Shown here in pieces: positions 49,979 to 63,077 of a stretch of 64,000 nt of DNA (its first letter is position 1; each line of letters opens with the position of its first letter). Made by a program: the position numbers and the translations under genes. The stretch is from Sphingopyxis lindanitolerans (GTDB taxonomy: Bacteria; Pseudomonadota; Alphaproteobacteria; Sphingomonadales; Sphingomonadaceae): assembly GCF_002993885.1 (NCBI RefSeq), contig NZ_CM009578.1, forward strand, positions 2,083,751 to 2,147,750, written 5' to 3'. Below the pieces are notes generated by a model. That model searched no databases. It was not told where the DNA came from and worked only from the letters and a program-made list of their open reading frames with translations.

Positions 49979-52183
49979 TCATCGTGCCAGCAACGCTTTC
50001 GCCGCCGCGACGATGCTGTCGCGGCTCGGCAGGGTCAGCGTCGCCGCCTTGCCCAGCGGGATGAAGCTGTCGTCGGCGGCGAGGCGCGCGAGTGCCTTGT
50101 CCGGCGTGCGCTCGACGAACAGCGCCATCAGCGCTTCGCTCTGCGATCCGGTGATGCGGCATTCGTCGACGATCAGGATGCGCTGCGCCTCGCCGACCGC
50201 GGCGACAAGCTTGTCCTCATTCACCGGGCCGAGCCAGCGCAGGTCGATCACGCGTGCTTTCACCCCGTCGACGGCGAGCAGCTTCTCCGCCTGACGCGAC
50301 AAATATGTGCCATTGCCGTATGTCACGATCGCCAGGTCGGTGCCGTCGCCATATAGCCCGACCTCGCCGAGCCCGATCGGCGCGCCGTCGCCGGGCGCTT
50401 CATAGATACTGGTCCACAGCCCGTCGCCCTCCTCGTGGAGGTCGCGGGTCATGTAGAGCGCGATCGGTTCGACGAAGACGACGACGCGCTGCTCCTCGCG
50501 CGCCAGCCGCACGCATTCGCGCAGCATATGCACGGCGTCGCGGCCGTTCGACGGCACCGCGAGGATCACCCCCGGAATGTCGCGGAACACCGCGAGGCTG
50601 TTGTCGTTGTGGAAATGGCCGCCAAAGCCCTTCTGGTAACCGAGCCCGGCGATGCGGATGACCATCGGGTTGGTATATTGCCCGTCCGAAAAGAAGCTGA
50701 GGGTCGCGGCCTCGCCGCGAATCTGGTCCTCGGCATTATGGACATAGGCGAGGAACTGGATTTCGGGCATCGGCACGAAGCCATTGTGCGCCATGCCGAT
50801 CGCGAGCCCCAAAATCGCCTGTTCGTCGAGCAGCGTATTGACGACGCGCGCCGACCCGAAGCGCTGGTGGAGCTTTGCGGTGACATTATAGACGCCGCCC
50901 TTTGGCCCGACATCCTCGCCCGCGACGATGATCTCCCGATGCGCGAGCATCAGGTCGGCGAGCGCCCAGCTCAAAAGCCGCGCCATGTGCATCGGCTTGT
51001 CCATCTGCGCGGCATCGCTGCCGAACATCGCCCTGCGGTCCTCGGCCGACGGCGTGTTCGCGCGCACCAGTTCGCGCTTCGGCGGGACCAGGCTTTCCAT
51101 CACATGCGCCGGGGTCATGATCTTCGGACGCAGGATCGCCGCTTCGGCCTGCCGCGCCAGCGTGGCGCCAATCTCTCCATAAGCGTCGGCGATCTCGGCG
51201 GGGGTCATCCAGCCCTGCTCGGCCATCAGCGCCGCCCCGCCGAGCAGCGGGTCGCGCGCTTCGTCGGCCTCGATCCACGATTTGGGCAGATAGGCGCCCT
51301 GCACGTCGGACCCGGCGTGGCCATAGAGGCGGACGGTGCCCATGTGGAGGAAGGCCGGCTTGCGGGTGCGGCGCGCATAATCCGCGGCCTCTTTCGCCCC
51401 GGCGTAAGCCGAAACGAGATCGGTGCCGTCGCATTTTATATAGTGCAGCCCCGCGCGGCGCTCGAACTGCGCCTCGATCCACCCCGTCGGGGTGCGCGTC
51501 GAAATGCCGATGCCATTATCTTCGCAGAGGAAGATCAGCGGCATCGGCGAGCCCTGAAACGCCGACCAGCCCGCGGTGTTGAACGCGCCCTGCGCGGTCG
51601 AATGGTTCGCCGAGGCGTCGCCGAAGCTCGCGAGCACCACCGCGTCATCGGGCAGCGGGCAGTCCGTCATCGCCAGCCGCCGCGCGATCCCGATCGAGAA
51701 GGCGGCGCCGACCGCCTTGGGCAGATGCGAGGCGATCGTCGAGGTCTGCGGTGGGATGTTCAGCGGTTTCGACCCGATCACCTTGTGCCGCCCGCCCGAA
51801 ATCGGGTCATCGGACGAGGCCGCGAAGCTCAGCAGCATGTCCCAGGTCGGCGTCCCACCCGGACGCTGGCGCGACCGATGAAGCTGGAAGGCGTTCGAGC
51901 GATAGTGAAGGAACGCCATGTCGGTGACGCGCAGCGCCGCGGCGACCGCGGCATTGCCCTCGTGCCCCGACGACCCGATCGTATAGAAGCCCTCGCCGCG
52001 CGCCTGAAGCGTACGCGACAGCCGGTCCATCTGGCGGCTGGTGAGCTGCGACAGGAAGATATCGGTCGCCTCGGCGCGCGCCAGGCCGGCGGCGGCAGGG
52101 TCGGGCGCATCGCCGCGCCGCGCCAGCGAACCGCCCGCCAGCGCGGCGAGGAATTTTTCATGTACTGCCTGCGCCGCGTCCAC
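49979..52183 (-). CDS. Fused E1 alpha-beta 2-oxoacid dehydrogenase
   Basis: A thiamine-diphosphate dehydrogenase of about 735 residues in which the alpha (about 1-360) and beta (about 400-735) subunits are one chain. The ThDP motif is FGDASANHSTAQGAFN (GDx..N). The beta part shows GEDVGPKGGVYNVTAKLHQRFG and DEQAILGLAIGMAHNG. The substrate is probably a branched-chain or related 2-oxoacid. No E2 or E3 gene is adjacent. The GTG at 52183 has GGAGG six bases upstream; an ATG two codons earlier (52189) sits too close to that site. Confidence 0.85.
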   Translation of the reverse strand: MDAAQAVHEKFLAALAGGSLARRGDAPDPAAAGLARAEATDIFLSQLTSRQMDRLSRTLQARGEGFYTIGSSGHEGNAAVAAALRVTDMAFLHYRSNAFQLHRSRQRPGGTPTWDMLLSFAASSDDPISGGRHKVIGSKPLNIPPQTSTIASHLPKAVGAAFSIGIARRLAMTDCPLPDDAVVLASFGDASANHSTAQGAFNTAGWSAFQGSPMPLIFLCEDNGIGISTRTPTGWIEAQFERRAGLHYIKCDGTDLVSAYAGAKEAADYARRTRKPAFLHMGTVRLYGHAGSDVQGAYLPKSWIEADEARDPLLGGAALMAEQGWMTPAEIADAYGEIGATLARQAEAAILRPKIMTPAHVMESLVPPKRELVRANTPSAEDRRAMFGSDAAQMDKPMHMARLLSWALADLMLAHREIIVAGEDVGPKGGVYNVTAKLHQRFGSARVVNTLLDEQAILGLAIGMAHNGFVPMPEIQFLAYVHNAEDQIRGEAATLSFFSDGQYTNPMVIRIAGLGYQKGFGGHFHNDNSLAVFRDIPGVILAVPSNGRDAVHMLRECVRLAREEQRVVVFVEPIALYMTRDLHEEGDGLWTSIYEAPGDGAPIGLGEVGLYGDGTDLAIVTYGNGTYLSRQAEKLLAVDGVKARVIDLRWLGPVNEDKLVAAVGEAQRILIVDECRITGSQSEALMALFVERTPDKALARLAADDSFIPLGKAATLTLPSRDSIVAAAKALLAR

Positions 52184-52352
52184 CGACATCCTCCGTCTGC
52201 CCGGCCGAACCGGTTGCGGATGCAACCATCGGCTCCCGATCGCCTGCGCGCTAGAACCCGGCCGGTCGTCGCGCAAGCATCTCTTGCCTTGCTGCGCCGC
52301 ATCACGCTACCACCTTCGCGATGAACGAGCAGGGCGGGGCCGAGATTTCAAC

Positions 52353-53057
52353 ATGATGTCGCTGTGGATCGCGCAGGCATCGGCCGCGACCGCGGCCCCG
52401 GCTGCCGACGCAAGCGCGGGCTGGCTCCTCGATCCCGAACTCGTCGGCCCAGGCTATAGCCGGACGATCGCGGGCGGCACGATCCAGACGAGCTTTCCAC
52501 CGCCGCCGCCACCACCGCCGCAAAGCGATCCGCCATGGAATCTCGCCTGGCTGCGCGATTTCTTCGACTGGACGGCGCCGATGCTGAAGCCGTTGATGTG
52601 GATCGGCGCCGCGGTGCTGCTTCTGCTCATCCTCTATCATTTCGTCCCCGTCTTCGCCGATTGGGTCGACACTCTGCGCTTTGGCCGCAAGCATCGCGCC
52701 GAAGCGGCCGAAGAGAGCGTCGGGGAGGCCGAGGCGGGCGCCGCGCGCGCGCGGCTCGCCGACGCCGACGCGCTCGCCGCCGCCGGGCGCTTTGCCGAGG
52801 CGGTGCATCTGCTCCTCTATCGCAGCGTCGACGACATCGCGGGCCGCCGCCCCGGCCTCGTCCGCCCCGCGATGACCTCGCGCGAGCTGGCGGCGGCCGC
52901 CGACCTGCCTGCGGTCGCGCGCCGCGCCTTCAGCCGGATCGCGCGCGCGGTCGAGATCAGCCTGTTCGGCGGGCGATCGATCGACGAGCAGGCGTGGCAG
53001 GAATGTCGCGGCGCCTATGCCGATCTGACGGTGCCGAAAAATTGGGCGCAGGCATGA
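52353..53057 (+). CDS. DUF4129 membrane protein
   Basis: A 234-residue protein: a hydrophobic N-terminus, a proline run (about residues 50-57), one membrane helix (about 82-103), and a C-terminal DUF4129 domain with ADALAAAGRFAEAVHLLLYRSVDDI and SRELAAAADLPAVARRAF. Opens the DUF4129-DUF4350-MoxR-DUF58-SpoIIM-RDD operon. Family function unknown. Start chosen as the first ATG of a tandem pair. The next gene overlaps by 4 bases. Confidence 0.82.
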   Translation: MMSLWIAQASAATAAPAADASAGWLLDPELVGPGYSRTIAGGTIQTSFPPPPPPPPQSDPPWNLAWLRDFFDWTAPMLKPLMWIGAAVLLLLILYHFVPVFADWVDTLRFGRKHRAEAAEESVGEAEAGAARARLADADALAAAGRFAEAVHLLLYRSVDDIAGRRPGLVRPAMTSRELAAAADLPAVARRAFSRIARAVEISLFGGRSIDEQAWQECRGAYADLTVPKNWAQA

Positions 53058-54275
53058 GCGGGGCGCGCGAAACCGGCCATGGTTTCAACCCGCTGCTGAT
53101 CGCGGGGCTGGTCCTGACCGGCGTGGTCGCCTTCATCGCGCTGTGGGCGCTGGTCGCGCTCGCGCCCGAGCTGTCGAGCGGCAATGACGGCGGCGGCCAC
53201 GCGCTGTCGAAGGCGGCGCCGGGCTATGCCGCGATCGTCGACCTCGCCGAGCGCGCGGGCGCCGATGTCGAACTGCGCCGCCGCGTCGATTTCGCGAGCT
53301 CCGAAGAGCGGGGACCGCTGCTGATCCTCACCCCCAAGCATGATAGCAAGCCCGAGAAGATCGCCGAACTGCTGGCCCGCCAGAACGACCGCGTCCTGAT
53401 CATACTCCCCAAATGGCAGACTCTTCGCATTCCCGGCCGGACCCCGAAGCCGGGCTGGGTCAGCAATGGCATTCCGATCGCTCCCAGCGGCGCGCTGCTC
53501 CCCGAACCCTTGTTCGGCAAGGTCGGCGTCCGCGCACCGGGGGCCAAGGCACAGGCGATCGCCGCCGAGGTCGGAGGGCGGCGCTTTTCGGCCTATCTTC
53601 CCGCGGATGCGCAGGTCGTCGACGGCGACGCGATCGAGCCGCTGATCGCGGGCGCGAACGGCGGCGCGGTGCTGGCGCGTGCGAAGAAGCGCGACGTCTA
53701 TATCCTCGCCGATCCCGACCTGATCGACAATCTCGCCTTCGCGTCGCGCGACAAGGCACGCGCCGCAGCGCTGCTGATCGACGCGATCGGCGAAGACGCC
53801 GATGCCGACGGCCTCGCCTTCGACCTGACGCTGAACGGCTTCGGCGGCCAGCGCTCGCTGCTCCGCTTCGCGTTCGTGCCGCCCTTCATCGGCATCACCT
53901 TGTGCCTGATCGCGGCGGGGCTGCTCGCGCTGTGGCAGGCGTGGGTGCGCTTCGGCCCGGCGCTGAAGCCCGGCCGCGCGATTGCGGTGTCGAAGGCGGC
54001 GCTGATCGCGAACAGCGCCGACCTCGTCCGCCAGGCGCGCCGCGAGCTCGACGGCGCCGCCGCCTATGTGGCGAGCCAGAGAAGCGCGATCGCGCGGCGG
54101 CTGCACGCCCCGACCGGGATCGACGCGGCGGCGACCGACGACTGGATCGACCGGCGGCTGAAGGCGGAGGGCGATCCATTCTCCGCGCTCGCGCGGCGCC
54201 TGCCGCTCGCGCGCAACAAACATGAGTTTCTGGAGGGCGCGCAAGCGCTGAGTGACATCAGGAAGGAATTACTCC

Positions 54276-54286
<11 letters not shown>
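53054..54286 (+). CDS. DUF4350 membrane protein
   Basis: A 410-residue protein with an N-terminal membrane helix (about 12-35), an extracytoplasmic domain with [21 protein letters not shown] and [17 protein letters not shown], and a second helix (about 272-292, [20 protein letters not shown]). This is the usual partner of MoxR/DUF58 operons. Function unknown. The ATG overlaps the preceding stop, and its end overlaps moxR by 11 bases. Confidence 0.82.
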
Positions 54287-55238
<952 letters not shown>

Positions 55239-55259
55239 TCGAGCGCGGCGGCACAAAGA

Positions 55260-55361
55260 GCTTTCCCCGAGCGAAGACGAGGGGCGCGTTCGAGCGGAGC
55301 GAGAGCCGCACCGCCGCCTCGACGTCGCTCGGCATAGTCGCTCGTCTTCGCTCGGGAAAGC
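55260..55361. repeat. Inverted-repeat element inside the moxR operon
   Basis: Positions 55260-55281 are the reverse complement of 55341-55361 except for one extra C. The arms include CGAGCGAAGACGAG. The interior is GC rich with further small dyads. It fills nearly all of the 138-base gap between moxR and the DUF58 gene, which are otherwise in a tightly packed operon, and ends 15 bases before the next ATG. Confidence 0.65.
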
Positions 55362-55376
55362 GGCGGGTGGTTTGAC

Positions 55377-56696
55377 ATGATCTATCCCACCCGCCGCGCC
55401 ATCTATCTGCTGCTGCTCGGCGCGCCCGTGGCGCTGGCGCTCGGGTTGATCCGGCCGGGGCTGTGGATCGTCGCGCCCGCGTGGATCGGCCTGATCCTGA
55501 TCGGCCTGCTGCTCGACGCGATGCTGGGCGCGAGTCCGCGCCGCCTCGCGCTCGCGGCCGAGGCGCCGCACCAGGTCGGGGTCGGCGATGCCTTCGCGCT
55601 GCGCCTGTCGGCGACCGGCAAGGCGGTGCCGCGCCGCGCCGAAATGGCGCTCGCGCTCGACGAGCGGCTCGCCCCCGGCGGGCGGCTCGCGGGCGACATG
55701 CTGCGCGTCAGCGACGCCGAGGGTGCGCTGGTCCGCACCGTGCCGCTCGCCGCGTCGCGGCGCGGACAGGCGCTGATCGAAGCGCTGTGGATTCGCTGGG
55801 CGGGGCCGTTCGGCCTCGTCTGGAAACAGCGCCGCTTCGCGCTGGGCCGCAGCATCGCGGTCGTCCCCAGCCTGCGCTCGGTCGCCGAGGAGGGGCGCCG
55901 CCTGTTCCAGCGCGATAGCTGGTTTGGCCTGCGCCAGCAGCATCTTCGCGGCGAAGGCAGCGAATATGAGGCGCTCGCCGAATATCAGCCGGGGATGGAT
56001 CGGCGCGCGATCGACTGGAACGCCTCGGCGCGCCACGTCAAATTGCTCGCCAAGGAATATCGGGTCGAGCGCGACAATCGCGTCGTCCTCGCGATCGACG
56101 GCGGACGGACGATGGCCGAGCCGGTCGGCGGGATGCCGCGCGTCGACCGCGCGGTGTCGGCGGCGCTGCTGCTTGCCTATGCCGGATTGAAGCTTGGCGA
56201 CCGCATCAGCCTTTTCTCCTTTGCCGCCAAGCCGCAGGCGCTGACCCCCGCCTATATGCATGTTCAGGATTTCCCGGCGTTACAGCGCGCCGCGAGCCTG
56301 ATCGACTATGCGCCGGTCGAGAGCAATTTCACGCTCGCGCTGAGCAGTCTCGGCGCCGCGCTCAACCGCCGCTCGCTGATCATCCTGTTCACCGAATTCA
56401 CCGACGCGACGAGCGCCGACCTGATGATCCGCGCCGCGGGGCGGCTGGTGCAGAAGCACCGGCTGCTGTTCGTCGTCATCCGCGACGACGAGGTCGAGGC
56501 GGTCGAACGAAGGCGCCCCGAAAGCGCCGCCGACGTCACCCGGTCGAACGTCGCCGCGGCGATGCTGCGCGACCGCCAACTGGTGATCGCGCGGCTCCAG
56601 CGGCTCGGCGCCGACGTGATCGAGGTTCCCGCCGACGCGATGGGCGCCGCGGTGGTCGAGGCCTATCTTGGCATCAAACGCGGCGGCAGCCTGTGA
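55377..56696 (+). CDS. DUF58 (von Willebrand A-like) protein
   Basis: A 439-residue protein with two N-terminal membrane segments (about 8-50) and a C-terminal vWA-like DUF58 domain. The YQPGMDRRAIDWNASAR motif with the metal-site-like VVLAIDGGRTM is characteristic. It is the typical partner of MoxR ATPases. The exact role is unknown; envelope assembly is often suggested. It overlaps the SpoIIM-like gene by 4 bases. Confidence 0.9.
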   Translation: MIYPTRRAIYLLLLGAPVALALGLIRPGLWIVAPAWIGLILIGLLLDAMLGASPRRLALAAEAPHQVGVGDAFALRLSATGKAVPRRAEMALALDERLAPGGRLAGDMLRVSDAEGALVRTVPLAASRRGQALIEALWIRWAGPFGLVWKQRRFALGRSIAVVPSLRSVAEEGRRLFQRDSWFGLRQQHLRGEGSEYEALAEYQPGMDRRAIDWNASARHVKLLAKEYRVERDNRVVLAIDGGRTMAEPVGGMPRVDRAVSAALLLAYAGLKLGDRISLFSFAAKPQALTPAYMHVQDFPALQRAASLIDYAPVESNFTLALSSLGAALNRRSLIILFTEFTDATSADLMIRAAGRLVQKHRLLFVVIRDDEVEAVERRRPESAADVTRSNVAAAMLRDRQLVIARLQRLGADVIEVPADAMGAAVVEAYLGIKRGGSL

Positions 56697-57715
56697 GCGC
56701 GGCCGAGCTTCCCGGCTTTTCGACCAGCCGCTTTCGCGCCGAGCGCGAGGCCGACTGGATCGCCTTCGACCTCTTGCTGACCAGGCTCGAAAAAAAGGGC
56801 GCGGCGGCGCTGACCAGCGACGAACTGCTCCAGCTCCCGATCCTGTATCGCGCGACGCTCTCTTCGCTGTCGATCGCGCGCGCGACCAGCCTCGACAAGG
56901 CTCTGCTCGACCATCTTGAGGCGCTGTCGATCCGCGGCTATTTCCTCGTCTATGGCGTGCGCGAAACGCGGTTGAGCCGTATCCGCCGCTTCTTCCGCTA
57001 CGACTGGCCCGCCGCGGTGCGCGCGCTGTGGAAGGAGACGCTGATCATCGCGCTGATCATCACGCTCGGCGTGGCTACCAGCTATTCGCTCGTCGCGAGC
57101 AACCCCGAATGGTATTATAATTTCGTCCCCGAAGAAATGTCGGGCGGCCGCGACCCGCATGCGACCGTCGAATTTCTGCGATCGACCCTCGGCCATGGCA
57201 AGGAGGCGGCGGCGGACGAACAGCAAAGCGGGCTCCACGTCTTTGCCACCTATCTCTTCACCCACAACAGCCAGGTTTCGATCCTGTCCTTCGCGTTGGG
57301 CTTTGCCTTCGGGGTGCCGACGATGATGCTCGAATATTATCAGGGCATCGGGCTCGGCGCGATGCTCGCGCTGTTTGCGGGCAAGGGGCTGGGGGTCGAT
57401 TTCGGCGGCTGGCTGTTCATCCACGGCACCACCGAGCTGTTCGCCGCCGCGCTGTCGGGCGCCGCGGGCCTCCGGATCGGCGCGGCGGTGGTGTTCCCCG
57501 GCGCGCGCGGCCGGCTGGAGGCGGCATCCGACGCGGGCCGGACCGCGGGCAAGGTGATGGTCGGCGTCATCCTGATGCTGCTCGTCGCCGGCGTGCTCGA
57601 AGGCTTCGGGCGCCAGCTCATCACCGACACGATGCTGCGCTATGCGATCGGCACGGTGATGCTGCTGGTCTGGCTTGCCTATTATTATATCCCGCGGCGC
57701 GAGGATGTCGCATGA
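56693..57715 (+). CDS. Stage II sporulation protein M-like membrane protein
   Basis: A 340-residue protein with a GTG start. It has a cytoplasmic N-terminal part (about 1-105) and then at least five membrane helices, with the SpoIIM-family signature LFTHNSQVSILSFALGFAFG (about 185-204) and GWLFIHGTTELFAAALSGA. The organism is not a spore former; such proteins occur in MoxR/DUF58 operons of many Gram-negatives. Overlaps its neighbours by 4 bases on each side. Confidence 0.87.
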   Translation: MSAAELPGFSTSRFRAEREADWIAFDLLLTRLEKKGAAALTSDELLQLPILYRATLSSLSIARATSLDKALLDHLEALSIRGYFLVYGVRETRLSRIRRFFRYDWPAAVRALWKETLIIALIITLGVATSYSLVASNPEWYYNFVPEEMSGGRDPHATVEFLRSTLGHGKEAAADEQQSGLHVFATYLFTHNSQVSILSFALGFAFGVPTMMLEYYQGIGLGAMLALFAGKGLGVDFGGWLFIHGTTELFAAALSGAAGLRIGAAVVFPGARGRLEAASDAGRTAGKVMVGVILMLLVAGVLEGFGRQLITDTMLRYAIGTVMLLVWLAYYYIPRREDVA

Positions 57716-58578
57716 CCGCCGCGCAAAATGCCAAGCTGCGCACGGCGCAGGCAAAGAAAATCCGCGAATTCGTGACCCCCGAAGGCGTCGACCTACAACT
57801 GCGGATCGCGAGTTCGGGGTTGCGGCTCGGCGCGCTGATCGTCGACCTGACCGCGATCACCGTCACGCTTTTCATCTTCAATCTCCTGGTCGACTGGATC
57901 GGGCATGCGACGCCGCGTGATGTCACCTTCGTCATCTGGATGCTCGGCGCTTTCATCCTGCGCACCTTCTGGTTCATCGGCTTCGAGCTAAGCTCGCGCG
58001 CCGCGACGCCGGGCAAAAGGATGATGGGAATCCGCGTCGTCGCGCGCGACGGCGGGCGGCTGACCGCCGACGCGGTCGTCGCGCGCAACCTGATCCGCGA
58101 GCTCGAACTGTTCCTGCCGCTGATGATGCTCGGGGTCGGCGCCGCCGAGGATATGGTGTCGGGCTGGACGATCCTCGCGGGGGTGATCTGGTCGCTGACG
58201 CTCAGCCTGTTCCTGCTCTTCAACCGCGACCGGATGCGGATGGGCGACCTGATCGCGGGCACCTGGGTCGTGATGGCCGCGCGCGTCAAGCTCGACAGCG
58301 ACATCGCGGCGGCGGCGGAGGCCGGGGCGATCCGATTCGCCGACGCCGAACTCGCAGTCTATGGCATCTATGAGCTTCAGGAGCTCGAGCGCATCCTGCG
58401 CGGCCGCGATCCGCGTGCGATGCGCGAGGTCGCCGACACGATCCGCGCCAAGATCGGCCGCCCGGTCGCCGAAGAGGATGACGTCTTCCTGCTTTCCTAT
58501 TACCGGCAGCTCAAGGCCCGGCTCGAACGCGGGCTGCTGTTCGGCAAGCGACGTGAGGATAAATATGCCAGCGAATAA
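57712..58578 (+). CDS. RDD-family membrane protein
   Basis: A 288-residue protein whose RDD domain (about 25-190) contains SSGLRLGALIVDLTAI, ATPGKRMMGIRVV and DRMRMGDLIAGTWVV, with about four membrane helices. A cytoplasmic tail follows. The last 14 bases overlap the nitroreductase gene. Function in this operon is unknown. Confidence 0.87.
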   Translation: MTAAQNAKLRTAQAKKIREFVTPEGVDLQLRIASSGLRLGALIVDLTAITVTLFIFNLLVDWIGHATPRDVTFVIWMLGAFILRTFWFIGFELSSRAATPGKRMMGIRVVARDGGRLTADAVVARNLIRELELFLPLMMLGVGAAEDMVSGWTILAGVIWSLTLSLFLLFNRDRMRMGDLIAGTWVVMAARVKLDSDIAAAAEAGAIRFADAELAVYGIYELQELERILRGRDPRAMREVADTIRAKIGRPVAEEDDVFLLSYYRQLKARLERGLLFGKRREDKYASE

Positions 58579-59257
58579 TCTCTCCCCCTCGGTTGCGGAC
58601 GCGCTCCACCGCCGCCGCTCGGTGCGCGCCTTCACCGACGCGCCGGTCGACCCCGCGGTGCTGCGATCGATTTTCGCGGCGGCGCAGCGCGCGCCGTCGG
58701 GCGGCAATCTCCAGCCATGGCAGGTGACACTGGTCACCGGCGAGCCGTGGGACCGGGTCAAGACTGCCGTCGCGGCACGGATCGCGCTGGGACGCGAAGG
58801 CTATCAGCCCGAATATGACATCTATCCCAAGGGGCTGACCGAGCCGTGGGAAAGCCGCCGCTTCGGCGTCGGCGAAGCGCTCTATGCCTCGCTCGGCATC
58901 CCGCGCGAGGACAAGGCGGCGCGGCTCGCTCGGTTCATGGAAAATTACCGGGGTTTCGGCGCACCGGTGATGCTTTTCCTCCATTGCTCGCGCATCATGG
59001 GGCCGCCGCAATGGTCCGACATGGGGATGTGGCTGCAATCGGTGATGCTGCTGCTCGTCGAGCAGGGGCTCGCGAGCTGTCCGCAGGAATGCTGGGCCAT
59101 GTATGGGCAGACGGTGCGCGAGACGCTGGGGCTGGGCGCGGACCAGATCTTGTTCACCGGCCTCGCGATCGGCCACGCCGACGATGGTCAGGCGGTGAAC
59201 CAATGGCCGGTCCCGCGCGTCGAACTGGACGAGGTGATCGACTGGCAAGGGTTTTGA
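58565..59257 (+). CDS. Nitroreductase-family FMN oxidoreductase
   Basis: A 230-residue protein with the FMN-binding patterns RRRSVRAFTDAPVD at the N-terminus and APSGGNLQPWQVTLV, and a C-terminal FTGLAIGHADD segment. It probably uses NAD(P)H to reduce nitro compounds or quinones; the physiological substrate is unknown. The ATG at 58565 follows AGGATAA and overlaps the RDD gene, so it belongs to the same operon. Confidence 0.9.
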   Translation: MPANNLSPSVADALHRRRSVRAFTDAPVDPAVLRSIFAAAQRAPSGGNLQPWQVTLVTGEPWDRVKTAVAARIALGREGYQPEYDIYPKGLTEPWESRRFGVGEALYASLGIPREDKAARLARFMENYRGFGAPVMLFLHCSRIMGPPQWSDMGMWLQSVMLLLVEQGLASCPQECWAMYGQTVRETLGLGADQILFTGLAIGHADDGQAVNQWPVPRVELDEVIDWQGF

Positions 59258-59289
59258 AAGGCAGAGTTTTGAAAGGTGGGGTTTTGAGG
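59251..59289 (+). repeat. Tandem 15-base repeats at the nitroreductase/lipoprotein junction
   Basis: GTTTTGAAAGGCAGA, GTTTTGAAAGGTGGG and a partial GTTTTGAGG lie head to tail (59251, 59266, 59281). The first unit holds the nitroreductase stop and the last the TTG start of the next gene. Each unit contains a purine-rich ribosome-site-like core. Confidence 0.7.
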
Positions 59290-59787
59290 ATCGATCGCAA
59301 ACAGGCGGCCTATGCGGTCGCAGCGGCGATGGCGCTGGTCATGGCGGGCTGCACCGCGGTGCCGACGCCGCAGACGCCGCCGCCCGCCCCGGCCCCGCGC
59401 CCCGCGCCGACACCGGCCCCGCTGCCGACCGCCAGCCAGTCGTGGGAGGACCGGGCGCTCAATCCCGGCGCGTGGCGCTATGACGCCGACAGCCGCTCCG
59501 CGACCTTCGTCCAGGCGGGGAGCCCAAGCCCGCTACTGACGCTGCGCTGCGCCGGTGGCGCGCTCCACCTGACCGCGCCGCTCGACGGCCCTGTCGCGCT
59601 CCGCACCAGCGCCGGGACCGACCAGATCCGCTTCGACGGCGGCGCCGCGACGGTGCCGAGCCGCGACCTCAGGCTCGACCGCATCGCCTTCAGCCGCGGC
59701 CGCTTCGCGCTCGAATCGGGCAGCGGCGCGCTGACCCTGCCCGTGCAGTCGGAGATCGGGCGGGTGATCGAGGATTGCCGGGGGTAA
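59284..59787 (+). CDS. Hypothetical lipoprotein
   Basis: A 167-residue protein with a signal peptide and lipobox (LVMAGC, cysteine near residue 24), a proline-rich linker (about 28-55), and a compact domain. No family is recognised. The start is taken as TTG at 59284 after AAAGGTGGGG; the next ATG would leave too short a signal. Last gene of the operon. Confidence 0.72.
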   Translation: MRIDRKQAAYAVAAAMALVMAGCTAVPTPQTPPPAPAPRPAPTPAPLPTASQSWEDRALNPGAWRYDADSRSATFVQAGSPSPLLTLRCAGGALHLTAPLDGPVALRTSAGTDQIRFDGGAATVPSRDLRLDRIAFSRGRFALESGSGALTLPVQSEIGRVIEDCRG

Positions 59788-59931
59788 GCCGTCATTCCCC
59801 CCCCTTCCTTCACAAAGAGAGGATCGCCCGAAAAGGCCGCTTTCCTACATTATCCGGCTGTGCGACCTTCAGGCTCGGCTCTTTGAATCGTCGATCATTG
59901 CTGGCGCGGACCTGTCTCCCGCACCCCGCCT

Positions 59932-59986
59932 TAAAGCCCCAAAGGACACAATTCGGACGCGAACATGCGGGGCTTTTGGGGCTTTA
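59932..59986. terminator. Dyad at the end of the minus-strand lipoprotein gene
   Basis: TAAAGCCCCAAA (59932-59943) pairs perfectly with 59975-59986. The right arm contains the stop codon of the lipoprotein gene. The loop is 31 bases and the T-run is weak. Probably a terminator between convergent genes; the rest of 59788-59931 shows nothing I can name. Confidence 0.45.
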
Positions 59987-60430
59987 GGCCCCCAGTTGCA
60001 CCGTTCCGCCCCGGATCCAGCCCCAGCGACACGGTCCCTGATATTCGCGCGCGTTTTGCACCGACCTGCCGACGCCGCACATATCTTCGTCGATCCCCGG
60101 CCCCGCGAAGACGATGCCGAACCAGGCGTCGTCGTCGGTTGCCTCGCATACCGACACCTTCATCGCCCCCGCCAGCTTTGCCTTCACCGCGCGCGTTTCG
60201 CCCGGCGCCCAATAGACGTCGGTGCCGCCGGCCTTGACGCGACTGATGCTCGAACAGGCGGGCAGGCTCGCACCTTCGGTGCCGATCATCACCGCGCGGG
60301 TCGCGATCGGTTCGCCCGCGACCGCGGGCGCATTGTCGGCGGGGGGCGCGGGCTGGCTGCACGCCGCGAGCGAGGGGGCGAGCGAAAGGGCGAGGAGGAC
60401 GGCGACGGGGGCCCGGAGACGGTGTTTCAT
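59984..60430 (-). CDS. Hypothetical lipoprotein
   Basis: A 148-residue protein with a signal peptide and lipobox (LAAC, cysteine at residue 24) and five further cysteines in the mature part (in PACSSI, VSVCEA, EDMCG and GPCRWGW among others), which may form disulfides in the periplasm. No family is recognised. Divergent from gyrB with 106 bases between the starts. Confidence 0.75.
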   Translation of the reverse strand: MKHRLRAPVAVLLALSLAPSLAACSQPAPPADNAPAVAGEPIATRAVMIGTEGASLPACSSISRVKAGGTDVYWAPGETRAVKAKLAGAMKVSVCEATDDDAWFGIVFAGPGIDEDMCGVGRSVQNAREYQGPCRWGWIRGGTVQLGA

Positions 60431-60443
60431 GCCCCGAAACTAG

Positions 60444-63077
<2,634 letters not shown>

